Of a stretch of 12,620 nucleotides of DNA, positions 1 through 6,393 are shown piece by piece; within the stretch, counting starts at the first letter, position 1; the number at the start of each line of letters is the position of its first letter. The notes beneath the pieces are model-generated. The model was not told where the DNA came from. It saw only the letters and a program-made list of their open reading frames with translations, and did no database searches. Made by a program: the position numbers and the translations under genes. Source of the DNA: CAYLWW01 sp964387585 (lineage in GTDB: Bacteria > Pseudomonadota > Alphaproteobacteria > Rickettsiales > Midichloriaceae); assembly GCA_964387585.1 (NCBI GenBank), contig CAYLWW010000045.1, forward strand, positions 1-12,620. The letters run 5' to 3'.

Positions 1-315
1 CTATTGTTTGGAGATAAGGGGTATATAAAGTCAGAGCTCTTTAATAGCTTATATTCTAAGGACTTAAAGCTTATAACTGGGATCAAAAAAACTATGAAAA
101 ATATGCCAGTGATATTATTTGAAAAACAGATGCTAAAAAAAAGATCTATCATTGAAACTGTGTTTGATTATCTGAAAAACAAATTTGAGATAGAACATAC
201 CAGACACAGATCTATGTGGAATTTTTTAGTTCACATAATCGCCACTCTACTTGCTTACTCAATGAAAAATAATAAACCTAAAGTTAACATGAATCGATCC
301 TTAAAACATCCTTAA
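1..315 (+). CDS. IS982-type transposase, 3' end (partial, cut by window edge)
   Basis: This is the C-terminal ~104 residues of an insertion-sequence transposase; the reading frame is open from base 1 and ends with TAA at 313-315. The visible motifs are GDKGY near the start (catalytic Asp region of the DDE fold), then a basic stretch (LKKRSIIETVFDYLKN) holding the probable last catalytic Glu, then IEHTRHRS..NF, which is characteristic of IS982-family enzymes. The enzyme would cut and rejoin the element's ends. The C-terminal part looks intact, with no stop or frameshift. The N-terminal half lies outside the window, so I cannot say whether the whole element is functional. It is the only plus-strand gene here and faces the convergent hypothetical gene ending at 388. 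Family assignment is from recognised motifs, not from a search. Confidence 0.85.
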   Translation, partial: LLFGDKGYIKSELFNSLYSKDLKLITGIKKTMKNMPVILFEKQMLKKRSIIETVFDYLKNKFEIEHTRHRSMWNFLVHIIATLLAYSMKNNKPKVNMNRSLKHP

Positions 316-330
316 TCCATTATTGGGGTT
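310..330 (+). repeat. Possible right end of the IS982 element
   Basis: IS982-family ends commonly begin with ACCC, so a right end should read ...GGGT just after the transposase. The run TTGGGGTT at 323-330, 8-15 bases after the stop codon, fits. The matching left end is outside the window, so neither the inverted repeat nor a target duplication can be tested here. Confidence 0.25.
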
Positions 331-368
331 ATAACATAGTCATTTACAACTTAAACTAATATAATGTT

Positions 369-393
369 AGATAATATTTTTTAATTATTATCT
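369..393 (-). terminator. Weak AT-rich hairpin at the end of the 388-1095 gene
   Basis: AGATAATA at 369-376 pairs perfectly with TATTATCT at 386-393 around a 9-base loop, overlapping the stop codon of the minus-strand gene. The stem has a single G-C pair and no clear U-run follows, so a role in termination is doubtful. Confidence 0.2.
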
Positions 394-1095
394 ATGAATT
401 GCTGCACTTTCTTCATTCCGCGATTGAGTAAATTTCTCTACATTTGTTTTATCTTTATCTTGAATTTGATTGATTCTTGCTTCATCTACGGTACTTTTTA
501 TTGCATTTGTTAAAGTATTAGCTGCATTTAATTCCTTATCCTTAAACAGGCTAGATATACTTTCTAAAATTGAAGCAAAAAATTCTTTTATAATATCCAA
601 CATAGAAGCATTTTGCGCGACTTTCTCATTGCTTTCATTTTTAAGCATTTTATTAAAACTTTTATCTAAACTAGTAAAAAGTTTTTGCTTAAAAACTGGT
701 ATAGCTTGCTCGTTTATAGCATCTTTTATCATAAGTTGAAAACTTCTTCCTTCCTTTAAATGTGGATTTACCAGTTCTTCAATATTTTTCAATGAATCTT
801 TACTAATACCATTTTTTTCAATTTGCTCTAAAGATTGCTCTTTTAGTTGATTTATAACCTCCTCCGAAGTTCCTTCCTTTGCAAAAAAGTCAATTTTTGA
901 AATGCAGCTTTTTACTATATTTTGAGTTGTTGTGATATCTTTAACGGTTTCTCTAAATAAATCGTCTAAAATTGAATTAGCATCTAATTTATTTTTCTTC
1001 AATATTAAATTAACTTCTTCATTTAACTCCATTACACTTTTTTCTACTTGTGATTTAAGCTGGGTTTCTAGTAACTCAAAATTACTGTCAGACAC
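388..1095 (-). CDS. Hypothetical helical cytoplasmic protein, 235 aa
   Basis: I do not recognise this protein. It begins with GTG (1093-1095), and AGAGGA at 1103-1108 lies 7 bases upstream as a good ribosome binding site, which decides the start; the frame has no ATG or other start between an upstream TAG (1147-1149) and this GTG. The sequence is almost entirely predicted helix, rich in Lys, Glu, Asn and Ser, without signal peptide or clear membrane segment. Residues around 165-186 (MLDIIKEFFASILESISSLF) form a markedly amphipathic helix. The C-terminal ~30 residues are polar and charged (DKDKTNVEKF...AAIHR). It lies 43 bases after the gene at 1139-1933 on the same strand and is probably co-transcribed with it. 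A lineage-specific secreted effector is conceivable but is only inference. A frameshifted continuation of the upstream gene is an alternative, since its frame opens within 10 bases of the upstream stop. Confidence 0.7.
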   Translation of the reverse strand: MSDSNFELLETQLKSQVEKSVMELNEEVNLILKKNKLDANSILDDLFRETVKDITTTQNIVKSCISKIDFFAKEGTSEEVINQLKEQSLEQIEKNGISKDSLKNIEELVNPHLKEGRSFQLMIKDAINEQAIPVFKQKLFTSLDKSFNKMLKNESNEKVAQNASMLDIIKEFFASILESISSLFKDKELNAANTLTNAIKSTVDEARINQIQDKDKTNVEKFTQSRNEESAAIHR

Positions 1096-1138
1096 ATTAA
1101 AATCCTCTTTTAAATAACGCTTAATCGTATTTACTGCA

Positions 1139-1933
1139 TCAATTAGCTACATTATTCAAATCTTTCTCATCTATAGCGCTATTATATCTATACTGCACTA
1201 AATTTCCCTTTAGTTCTGCTATTACTCCCATTAACATATCTTGAAGCTTTTCTTCATCAGATTTAAATAAGTAATTATTAATACTAGAAAATTCTAGTAT
1301 TTTACCCAATTGTTCTTGTTCTAAATTAGGGTTATTCGAAGTAATTTTTAACTGAAAAGTCTGTTCTTTAAGATTAAATGTATAAATTAAGTTACCTATG
1401 GTAGCAGTCTTTGCATCATCCATCATAGCCTTTCCAAATCTATCTATTATAGGTGAATTCATTTCTAAATAAGCTTTCTTACCATTTTTTAAATCAGTTT
1501 CATCTATGATAAATGTAATATTAAATGCACTACTTCCTATTGAAATTTCACTATTATCATTGGGTCTATAATCTGAACCTTCCGGATAAACATGTTTCAT
1601 AACGATATCTCTTTTAAAATCATCAGAATTCATGCTGTTAAAAGCATCACCGAATACTCCCTGATGCGCTATAACACTAAAACCACTCAGTATATCTTCA
1701 ATTTCTATTCCTAAATTACTTTCCTTTTTAATCTCCTCTTCAAATTTTTCTAGATCATAGAATTCTCCTTTTTCTATTATCTTTTCCTCGCCATTTTCAA
1801 TTACTTTTCTCTTTACTTTTATTCCTTCGCGTTCAACATCTGCTCTAAGTTGTTTATATTTTCCTTGATCATTTTTGATTTGACTTACTACTTCATTACT
1901 TAGCTTAGAAAAATTACTACTAATCTCTTTCAT
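1139..1933 (-). CDS. Hypothetical soluble protein, 264 aa
   Basis: I do not recognise this protein. It starts at ATG 1931-1933 with no evident Shine-Dalgarno (leader AATTATCAAT) and ends with TGA at 1139-1141. The N-terminal ~75 residues are highly charged and helical, including a KRKVIENGEEKIIEKGEF segment that could be a beta hairpin. The middle (~105-205) alternates short hydrophobic strands (FNITFIID, TIGNLIYTFNL, TFQLKIT) and looks like a beta-rich domain. The C-terminal ~50 residues are again helical. There is no signal peptide or membrane segment. It is the first gene of a probable two-gene unit with 388-1095. Both proteins sit beside an insertion sequence at the edge of the conserved block, which fits accessory, lineage-restricted genes. 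Function is unknown. Confidence 0.7.
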   Translation of the reverse strand: MKEISSNFSKLSNEVVSQIKNDQGKYKQLRADVEREGIKVKRKVIENGEEKIIEKGEFYDLEKFEEEIKKESNLGIEIEDILSGFSVIAHQGVFGDAFNSMNSDDFKRDIVMKHVYPEGSDYRPNDNSEISIGSSAFNITFIIDETDLKNGKKAYLEMNSPIIDRFGKAMMDDAKTATIGNLIYTFNLKEQTFQLKITSNNPNLEQEQLGKILEFSSINNYLFKSDEEKLQDMLMGVIAELKGNLVQYRYNSAIDEKDLNNVAN

Positions 1934-2027
1934 ATTGATAATTATTTATGTTATTTGCATATTTATATTACAAACAATAACTTTACTATAAAAAAATGCA
2001 ATTACTTTTTATATAATAATTTTTCAC

Positions 2028-2138
2028 TATACCAAGGAGAGTTCAGCAGTTAAAATGAGCGGTGAGATTGCAGAGCCTATATTAATAGGCGAGCGTCAGC
2101 GAAATTTGACAACGCAAATGTTGAAGTCTTAAAGGTAT
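2028..2138 (+). repeat. 111-bp RPE-like interspersed repeat, copy A
   Basis: The unit begins TATACCAAGGAG and ends TTAAAGGTAT, so its termini are imperfect inverted repeats (TATACC / GGTATc). The left 12 bases and the right 35 bases (30 of 35 identical) match the copy at 6171-6221 on the opposite strand. It contains a perfect 6-bp hairpin, GCCTAT-ATTA-ATAGGC at 2075-2090. Its length is 37 codons, and one plus-strand frame is open except for one late stop; that frame gives YTKE at the start and LTT-MLK near the end, the same residues as the other copy. It sits in the 264-base gene-free gap between the hypothetical genes and the ABC transporter; I see nothing else in that gap. Confidence 0.65.
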
Positions 2139-2197
2139 CTCTCTAAAAACGGTCTCCTTTTCTTTTATCTTAATCCAATATATCAATTAGGATTTTT

Positions 2198-3904
2198 CTA
2201 ACCATGCTTATAAAGCTCAGAGTAATACCCATTATTACTAAGTAGTTCGTCATGAGTGCCACTCTCTACTAATTTTCCCTGATCAAATACTAAAATAGTG
2301 CTGACTTTAGGCATAGTTTTTACTTTATGGGTAATAAATATTACAGTTTTATTTTTCGATTCTTTTTCAATTGTTTTAAGTAGCTCTTTTTCAGTTGTAC
2401 TATCCAAAGAAGCTGTAACTTCATCAAGCATGAGCAATGGTTTATTTGCTACAAAGCCTCTAGCTAACGAAATTCTTTGCAATTGTCCTTCTGAGAAACG
2501 TTTATCGTGTGTGCTAATTGCAGTATTATATTTTTCCGGTAAAATATTAATGAATTTATCTATAGTGAAGGATTCAAGTACTTTTTTATCTAAATCACTA
2601 TTTTGCTGCCCCATAACTAGATTGTTGTGCACGGTATCAGTGATAATTTGTGTAACTTGCGAAACATTAGCAAAACACTGATGTAAACTTTCTCTAGAAA
2701 GCTCCTGTAAAGGAATATTATTAAACAATATTTTACCTGATGTTGGGTCGTATAAGCGTGAAAGAAGAGCAACAATAGTTGATTTACCCGAACCACTTTT
2801 GCCAACTACATTGATAAACTCACCTTTTTCTATTTTGAAGCTTATATTTTCTAAAACCAATCTATCCATGCCAGGATACTTAAAAGATACATTTTTAAAT
2901 TCTATTTCTATACCTTTCTTAATATCTATATGACTTATACCAAATTTCATATTTTCAAATGAACTAACGGTATCATCTAAAACTTTTATACCTACTAAAC
3001 CAGTTTTTATCTCTCTATAAATCTTACTTAAAGACTCTAAAGGCGAGAGCAACTGGAGTACATAGGTATTAATCAGTATAAAGTTACCAATTGAAAGTTT
3101 TTTTATAGAAAGATCATATGCAGAAAGAGATACAGTCAGTAAAATAGCACTAAGAATTACTAATGCTTGCAATAATCCAAAATAGCCTCTTAGGGAAATG
3201 TTTAATGCACTTTCTTTAAAGTAATTGCTTAAAGATTTTTTGTATTTAGAAAGTTCGATATCTTCATAGTTATAGAATCGTAGTAATGATCTATTACTTA
3301 ATAAGTCTGATAATGTTGAAACAGATTTACTGTATAAACCAATTGCTGGGATTGATTTTTTATCGAGGTAATCAGAGCCTTTAAATAATAGAGTTAAATA
3401 TATTGAAAAGCTAGTTAGTAATATCAATAAATATATCAAAGGGAAATATAAGTGCACTATACACATTAGTACTATAATATTGATTACTAAAGGTAGAATG
3501 CTAAAGAAAATATTGCGTGAAAGAGTAAATACGGTGCTATCTATATAAGCTAATTTATTTACAATCTCGCCTATAGGGTTAATCTTTAAGAAGTGAGGAG
3601 ATTTATTTAATATCGCTTTAGTATACTTAATTCTCATGTATGCCATGAGATTACTTTCAGGATATCTTATAAAGAACCAGCGTACTTCACTTAATAATCT
3701 AGCTGCGATATGTGCGCCAATAATTAAGATAAGCAAGGTAAAAAATGGTTGATTCATTGCAAAGGTATCAACAACTTCTGTGAGTAGCAGTGGTTGCAAT
3801 ATTGTGCATATTGAAACAACTAAAGTAAGGAATATACATACTAAAAGATAAAATTTACTTTTGGTATCTAATCCTTCTTTTAATTGCTTTAAGAAATGAA
3901 TCAT
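2198..3904 (-). CDS. ABC exporter half-transporter (fused TMD-NBD, subfamily B type)
   Basis: This protein of about 568 residues has an N-terminal six-helix exporter domain (hydrophobic segments near 18-41, 53-71, 131-170, 240-263 and 272-289) and a C-terminal ATPase domain. The ATPase shows the A-loop Tyr (343), Walker A GKSGSGKS (368-375), Q-loop Gln (416), signature FSEGQ (470-474, in place of LSGGQ), Walker B LLMLDE (490-495, catalytic Glu 495) and H-loop His (526). It should act as a homodimer or heterodimer in the inner membrane; the substrate (lipid, peptide or drug) cannot be told. I start it at ATG 3902-3904, which overlaps the TGA of the small upstream gene as ATGA and implies translational coupling; a TTG five codons further up is the alternative. 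It is last in the run udk, nucleoside transporter, small gene, exporter. Confidence 0.93.
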   Translation of the reverse strand: MIHFLKQLKEGLDTKSKFYLLVCIFLTLVVSICTILQPLLLTEVVDTFAMNQPFFTLLILIIGAHIAARLLSEVRWFFIRYPESNLMAYMRIKYTKAILNKSPHFLKINPIGEIVNKLAYIDSTVFTLSRNIFFSILPLVINIIVLMCIVHLYFPLIYLLILLTSFSIYLTLLFKGSDYLDKKSIPAIGLYSKSVSTLSDLLSNRSLLRFYNYEDIELSKYKKSLSNYFKESALNISLRGYFGLLQALVILSAILLTVSLSAYDLSIKKLSIGNFILINTYVLQLLSPLESLSKIYREIKTGLVGIKVLDDTVSSFENMKFGISHIDIKKGIEIEFKNVSFKYPGMDRLVLENISFKIEKGEFINVVGKSGSGKSTIVALLSRLYDPTSGKILFNNIPLQELSRESLHQCFANVSQVTQIITDTVHNNLVMGQQNSDLDKKVLESFTIDKFINILPEKYNTAISTHDKRFSEGQLQRISLARGFVANKPLLMLDEVTASLDSTTEKELLKTIEKESKNKTVIFITHKVKTMPKVSTILVFDQGKLVESGTHDELLSNNGYYSELYKHG

Positions 3905-4086
3905 AAAATATCTTGCCAAGCAAGCATTAGCTGCGTACTTTCTTTTTTGGGAAAGGGATTATGATGAAGAAAATAACCGAAAATATTATTACAATCAATA
4001 AGATAATTCTTTGTATCAAGAATGTGAAGATGCCAAAATAAATCCTGCAAAGAATCTATCTCTACATTTCCTATACCATATTTCAT
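3901..4086 (-). CDS. Small GRDP/DUF1399-like protein, 61 aa (possibly a remnant)
   Basis: The peptide contains DLFWHLHILDTKNYLIDC followed by NIFGYFLHHNPF (residues 15-45). A WHxHI..T..Y..DC...FG..LHH.P pattern is the hallmark, as I know it, of the glycine-rich-domain-protein-like family (DUF1399). The function of that region is unknown; the clustered His and Cys (H19, H21, C32, H41, H42) suggest metal binding, which is inference. Family members are usually longer, so this may be a trimmed gene: a TGA lies in frame six codons before the ATG, and no family motif is evident upstream. Its stop overlaps the first ATG of the ABC exporter by four bases (ATGA), which argues for a translated unit. 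It lies 62 bases after the nucleoside transporter gene. No strong ribosome binding site is visible. Confidence 0.6.
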   Translation of the reverse strand: MKYGIGNVEIDSLQDLFWHLHILDTKNYLIDCNNIFGYFLHHNPFPKKESTQLMLAWQDIL

Positions 4087-4148
4087 TACTATAAACTTGA
4101 ATCAATGCAGCATGGCAATCTTATTTCAGGAACCTTAAATCTGAACCT

Positions 4149-5378
4149 CTAAAGTAAAATATTTACTATTGTAGCGGTAAGGCAATTAGTAATATTACCT
4201 GCAATAATTGATCTTAAGCCAAATTTTACTACTTCAGCTTTCCTTTCAGGAATAAGAGCATTATATACCCCTATCATCACACCAATACTGCTTAGATTAG
4301 CAAAGCTACTTAAAGAGTAAATCATTATTATCCTGCTTTTTTCGGAAAGCTCGGCACTTACTGTAAGAAATTCCTGAAATGCTACCACTTCATTAAATAT
4401 GATTTTACTTCCTAACAAAGTTCCGGCAGTTTGCATCTCTTCTATTGGTATCCCTATAAGCCAGGTGAATGGCATCATAATTATTCCTAAAACTCTTTGT
4501 AACGATATTGGTTCACCATAAACTTGAGGCAACAAAGCCAGTATTTGATTTAGTATATCAATCAAAGCAATAAAACCTATTAGCATTGCAATAATAGTAA
4601 TTAAAACTTTGCTACCTCCCATAATACCTGTAAATATTGATTCTATTATGCTTTTATCGTTTGTAAAATCAGTATCATCTCCTTCAGTAAGGTGAGTACT
4701 AGTTTCAGGCACCATAATCCGCGCTATTGTCAAAGCACACGGAATACTAATCAGTACAGCTGAAATAATATGAGTCAAAGCGTTAGGAATAACTGGATTT
4801 ATGATGATGCTAAGTAACACCATAACTGAACTTGCAATGCATGAAGTTCCGCATACCATAAGCGAAAATAACTCACTATGAGTTAAACGTTTTAGATAAG
4901 GGGTAATGACTAGCGGAGTTTCTGACATTCCAGTAAAGATATTTGCAGAAACAGCTATACCTAAGGTTCCGCCTATGCGTAAGGTTTTACGGAAGAACAA
5001 AGAAAATAATTTTATAACAAAGGGCAATATTTTTAAGTAAATTAATAAAGAGCTTAATGCCGATAACACGATCAATATAGGAAAACCCTGTAAAGCAAGA
5101 ATAAAGCCTAAATTAGTTGTTTTAGAAGGATCAGCTAATCCCCCAAAAACAAAAGATGTAGCTTTAGTAGTTGAAGATGATAGAGCTTTAAGTACACAAT
5201 TAAGGTATGAAAATACATTAACAATTGCAGGCACTTTGAAAATAACTAAGGCGAAAAAAAACTGCCAAAATATACCGATTAATATCAATTTCCAATTAAT
5301 ATTTTTTTTATTTTCACTTAAAATGAAAGCAAAAAATAGAAAAACAGTAAATGATAATAAACTTTGTATAATCAACAT
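4149..5378 (-). CDS. nupC: CNT-family nucleoside transporter (NupC/NupG type)
   Basis: This is a concentrative nucleoside transporter of 409 residues, the usual bacterial CNT length, expected to import nucleosides with H+ or Na+ across the inner membrane. It is hydrophobic throughout. The family's binding-site blocks are present in order: NIFTGMSETPLVI (146-158), GTLLGSKIIFNE (319-330) and SSFANLSSIGVMIG (357-370), with NCLTATIV at the C-terminus. By analogy with the Vibrio CNT structure, the Glu of SETP and the FNE and FANLSS residues should contact the sugar and base. A polar loop at about 224-245 (ETSTHLTEGDDTDFTNDK) divides the membrane part. It begins 7 bases after the udk stop; AAAGGAG lies inside the udk end and TTAGG is closer, so translation is probably linked to udk. 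Exact nucleoside preference cannot be read from the sequence; the gene symbol marks the family. Confidence 0.93.
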   Translation of the reverse strand: MLIIQSLLSFTVFLFFAFILSENKKNINWKLILIGIFWQFFFALVIFKVPAIVNVFSYLNCVLKALSSSTTKATSFVFGGLADPSKTTNLGFILALQGFPILIVLSALSSLLIYLKILPFVIKLFSLFFRKTLRIGGTLGIAVSANIFTGMSETPLVITPYLKRLTHSELFSLMVCGTSCIASSVMVLLSIIINPVIPNALTHIISAVLISIPCALTIARIMVPETSTHLTEGDDTDFTNDKSIIESIFTGIMGGSKVLITIIAMLIGFIALIDILNQILALLPQVYGEPISLQRVLGIIMMPFTWLIGIPIEEMQTAGTLLGSKIIFNEVVAFQEFLTVSAELSEKSRIIMIYSLSSFANLSSIGVMIGVYNALIPERKAEVVKFGLRSIIAGNITNCLTATIVNILL

Positions 5379-5385
5379 AAAAAAC

Positions 5386-6003
5386 CTAACTTTCTCCTTT
5401 GAGTAAATCTTTCATTTTTGCTTTTATAATATCTATAGCTATACGGTTCTTACCGCCTTTAGGAACAATTAAATCAGCATGTTTTTTCGAAGGCTCAATA
5501 AACTGAAGAAACATTGGACGCACCGTTTCTTTGTATTGAGTGATAACAGAAGAAATTGATCTATTCCTTTCTACTACATCACGTTGAATTCTACGCGCTA
5601 AACATAAATCTAAAGGAGTATCTATAAATATTCTAATATTCAATAGATCACACAGCTTGCTATCAGCAAAAATTAAAATACCCTCAAGAACAATAATCGA
5701 GTGCTTGGCAACTTTACGAACTTCGGCAGTACGTGTATGGGTTAAGTAATCATAAATAGGCACTTCAATTACCTTCTCTTCCCTTAAATATTGAAGATGT
5801 TGAATTAGTAACTCATGATCAAAAGCACTTGGATGATCAAAATTTGTTTTTTCTCTTATTGTTGTTGGAAGATGTGATTGATCCTTATAATAACTATCTT
5901 CAGTAATAACAGTTACTTGATCCGAACCTAATTCGTTAACTATAGTAGATGCTAATAGACTTTTACCAGAACCAGATGCACCAGAAATACCTATTACTAT
6001 CAT
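5386..6003 (-). CDS. udk: Uridine kinase
   Basis: Udk transfers the gamma-phosphate of a nucleoside triphosphate to uridine or cytidine, giving UMP or CMP in the cytoplasm. The 205 residues match the family's length. Visible are the P-loop GASGSGKS (8-15), EDSYYKD (35-41) with the catalytic Asp, NFDHPSAFDHELL (54-66), YDYLTHTR (84-91) of the nucleoside site, VLEGIL (105-110), the lid arginines RRIQRDVVER (137-146) and YKETVRPMF (157-165). It is the first gene of a probable operon with the nucleoside transporter 7 bases downstream, so import and phosphorylation of nucleosides would be made together. The start ATG is the first in the frame; only a weak ribosome binding site precedes it. A TTGCTA/TATAGT promoter candidate lies 33 bases upstream. 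Confidence 0.96.
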   Translation of the reverse strand: MIVIGISGASGSGKSLLASTIVNELGSDQVTVITEDSYYKDQSHLPTTIREKTNFDHPSAFDHELLIQHLQYLREEKVIEVPIYDYLTHTRTAEVRKVAKHSIIVLEGILIFADSKLCDLLNIRIFIDTPLDLCLARRIQRDVVERNRSISSVITQYKETVRPMFLQFIEPSKKHADLIVPKGGKNRIAIDIIKAKMKDLLKGES

Positions 6004-6035
6004 ATTATTTTTTTAAAAGCTTAGTTTAATTTTGC

Positions 6036-6064
6036 ACTATAACAATTAAGATTTGTAGTAGCAA
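6036..6064 (-). promoter_or_regulatory. Candidate sigma-70 promoter for the udk operon
   Basis: Read on the minus strand, TTGCTA (6059-6064; 4 of 6 bases of the -35 consensus) and TATAGT (6036-6041; 5 of 6 of the -10) are separated by exactly 17 bases. Transcription would begin near 6029, giving a leader of about 26 bases before the udk ATG. The site lies in the last part of the decayed IS630 transposase, so the promoter would be derived from mobile DNA. Confidence 0.45.
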
Positions 6065-6170
6065 GAAAAATAGAAGCTTACAATATGCATTTCTATTAAT
6101 TACTTGGTTCTTAGTGATTTATGAAATGTAGCATTACCAAGTATTGCAACTTGGCCAGGCTTTAATTTTT

Positions 6171-6221
6171 GTATACCTTTGATACTTCAACATTGGCGTT
6201 GTTAAAGCCTCCTTGGTATAC
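6171..6221 (-). repeat. Shortened RPE-like repeat, copy B (51 bp)
   Basis: The ends are a perfect 7-bp inverted repeat, GTATACC...GGTATAC. On the minus strand the 48 bases TATACC to GGTAT carry the same left 12 bases as the copy at 2028-2138 and 30 of 35 identical bases at the right, but lack 63 bases (21 codons) of the middle. The frame that is open in the other copy is fully open here, giving YTKEALTTPMLKYQRY. It lies between the second helix-turn-helix and the catalytic island of the IS630 remnant, in a different frame from the latter. Confidence 0.6.
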
Positions 6222-6359
6222 TTGGTGATATGTGACAAAAACAACTTTCACTTCGTAATATCTCATTGCTTAATTCCTAAAGTCTAAAATGCCAAATATA
6301 TAGAAGCTCTACTCACTTTAAATAGCTTAGCAAAATCAGATAAAAGCTAATTATTACTC

Positions 6360-6393
6360 TTAGATCCTAATCAATTAATTGGTTAGGATCTAA
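6360..6393. repeat. 34-bp near-perfect palindrome inside the IS630 remnant
   Basis: The sequence reads TTAGATCCTAA, then TCAATTAATTGG, then TTAGGATCTAA. The whole 34 bases equal their reverse complement except for one base pair. It sits directly after the first helix-turn-helix of the transposase remnant, where the linker should be. It could form a cruciform or a strong RNA hairpin on either strand. There is no U-run after it, so it is not a typical terminator. Confidence 0.7.

Noticed and set aside
327..337. GGTTATAACAT also occurs near 12472, suggesting a repeat pair
   Set aside because: The shared run is about 11 bases of A/T-rich, palindromic sequence with no further similarity; chance is a sufficient explanation.
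470..739. Hydrophobic plus-strand open frame of 89 codons
   Set aside because: It is antisense to the helical hypothetical protein; antisense of Lys/Glu/Asn-rich coding sequence gives Leu/Phe/Ser-rich peptides that imitate membrane proteins.
2165..2197. AATCC...GGATT hairpin after the ABC exporter as its terminator
   Set aside because: Only five pairs form before a mismatch and the loop is long; I could not support termination here.
2298..2681. Plus-strand open frame of 127 codons
   Set aside because: It is opposite the ATPase domain of the ABC exporter, including Walker B and the signature motif; no independent features.
2198..3904. FSEGQ signature as a sign of an inactive or novel ATPase
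   Set aside because: Glu at the second Gly position occurs in many functional exporters, and all other ATPase motifs are intact.
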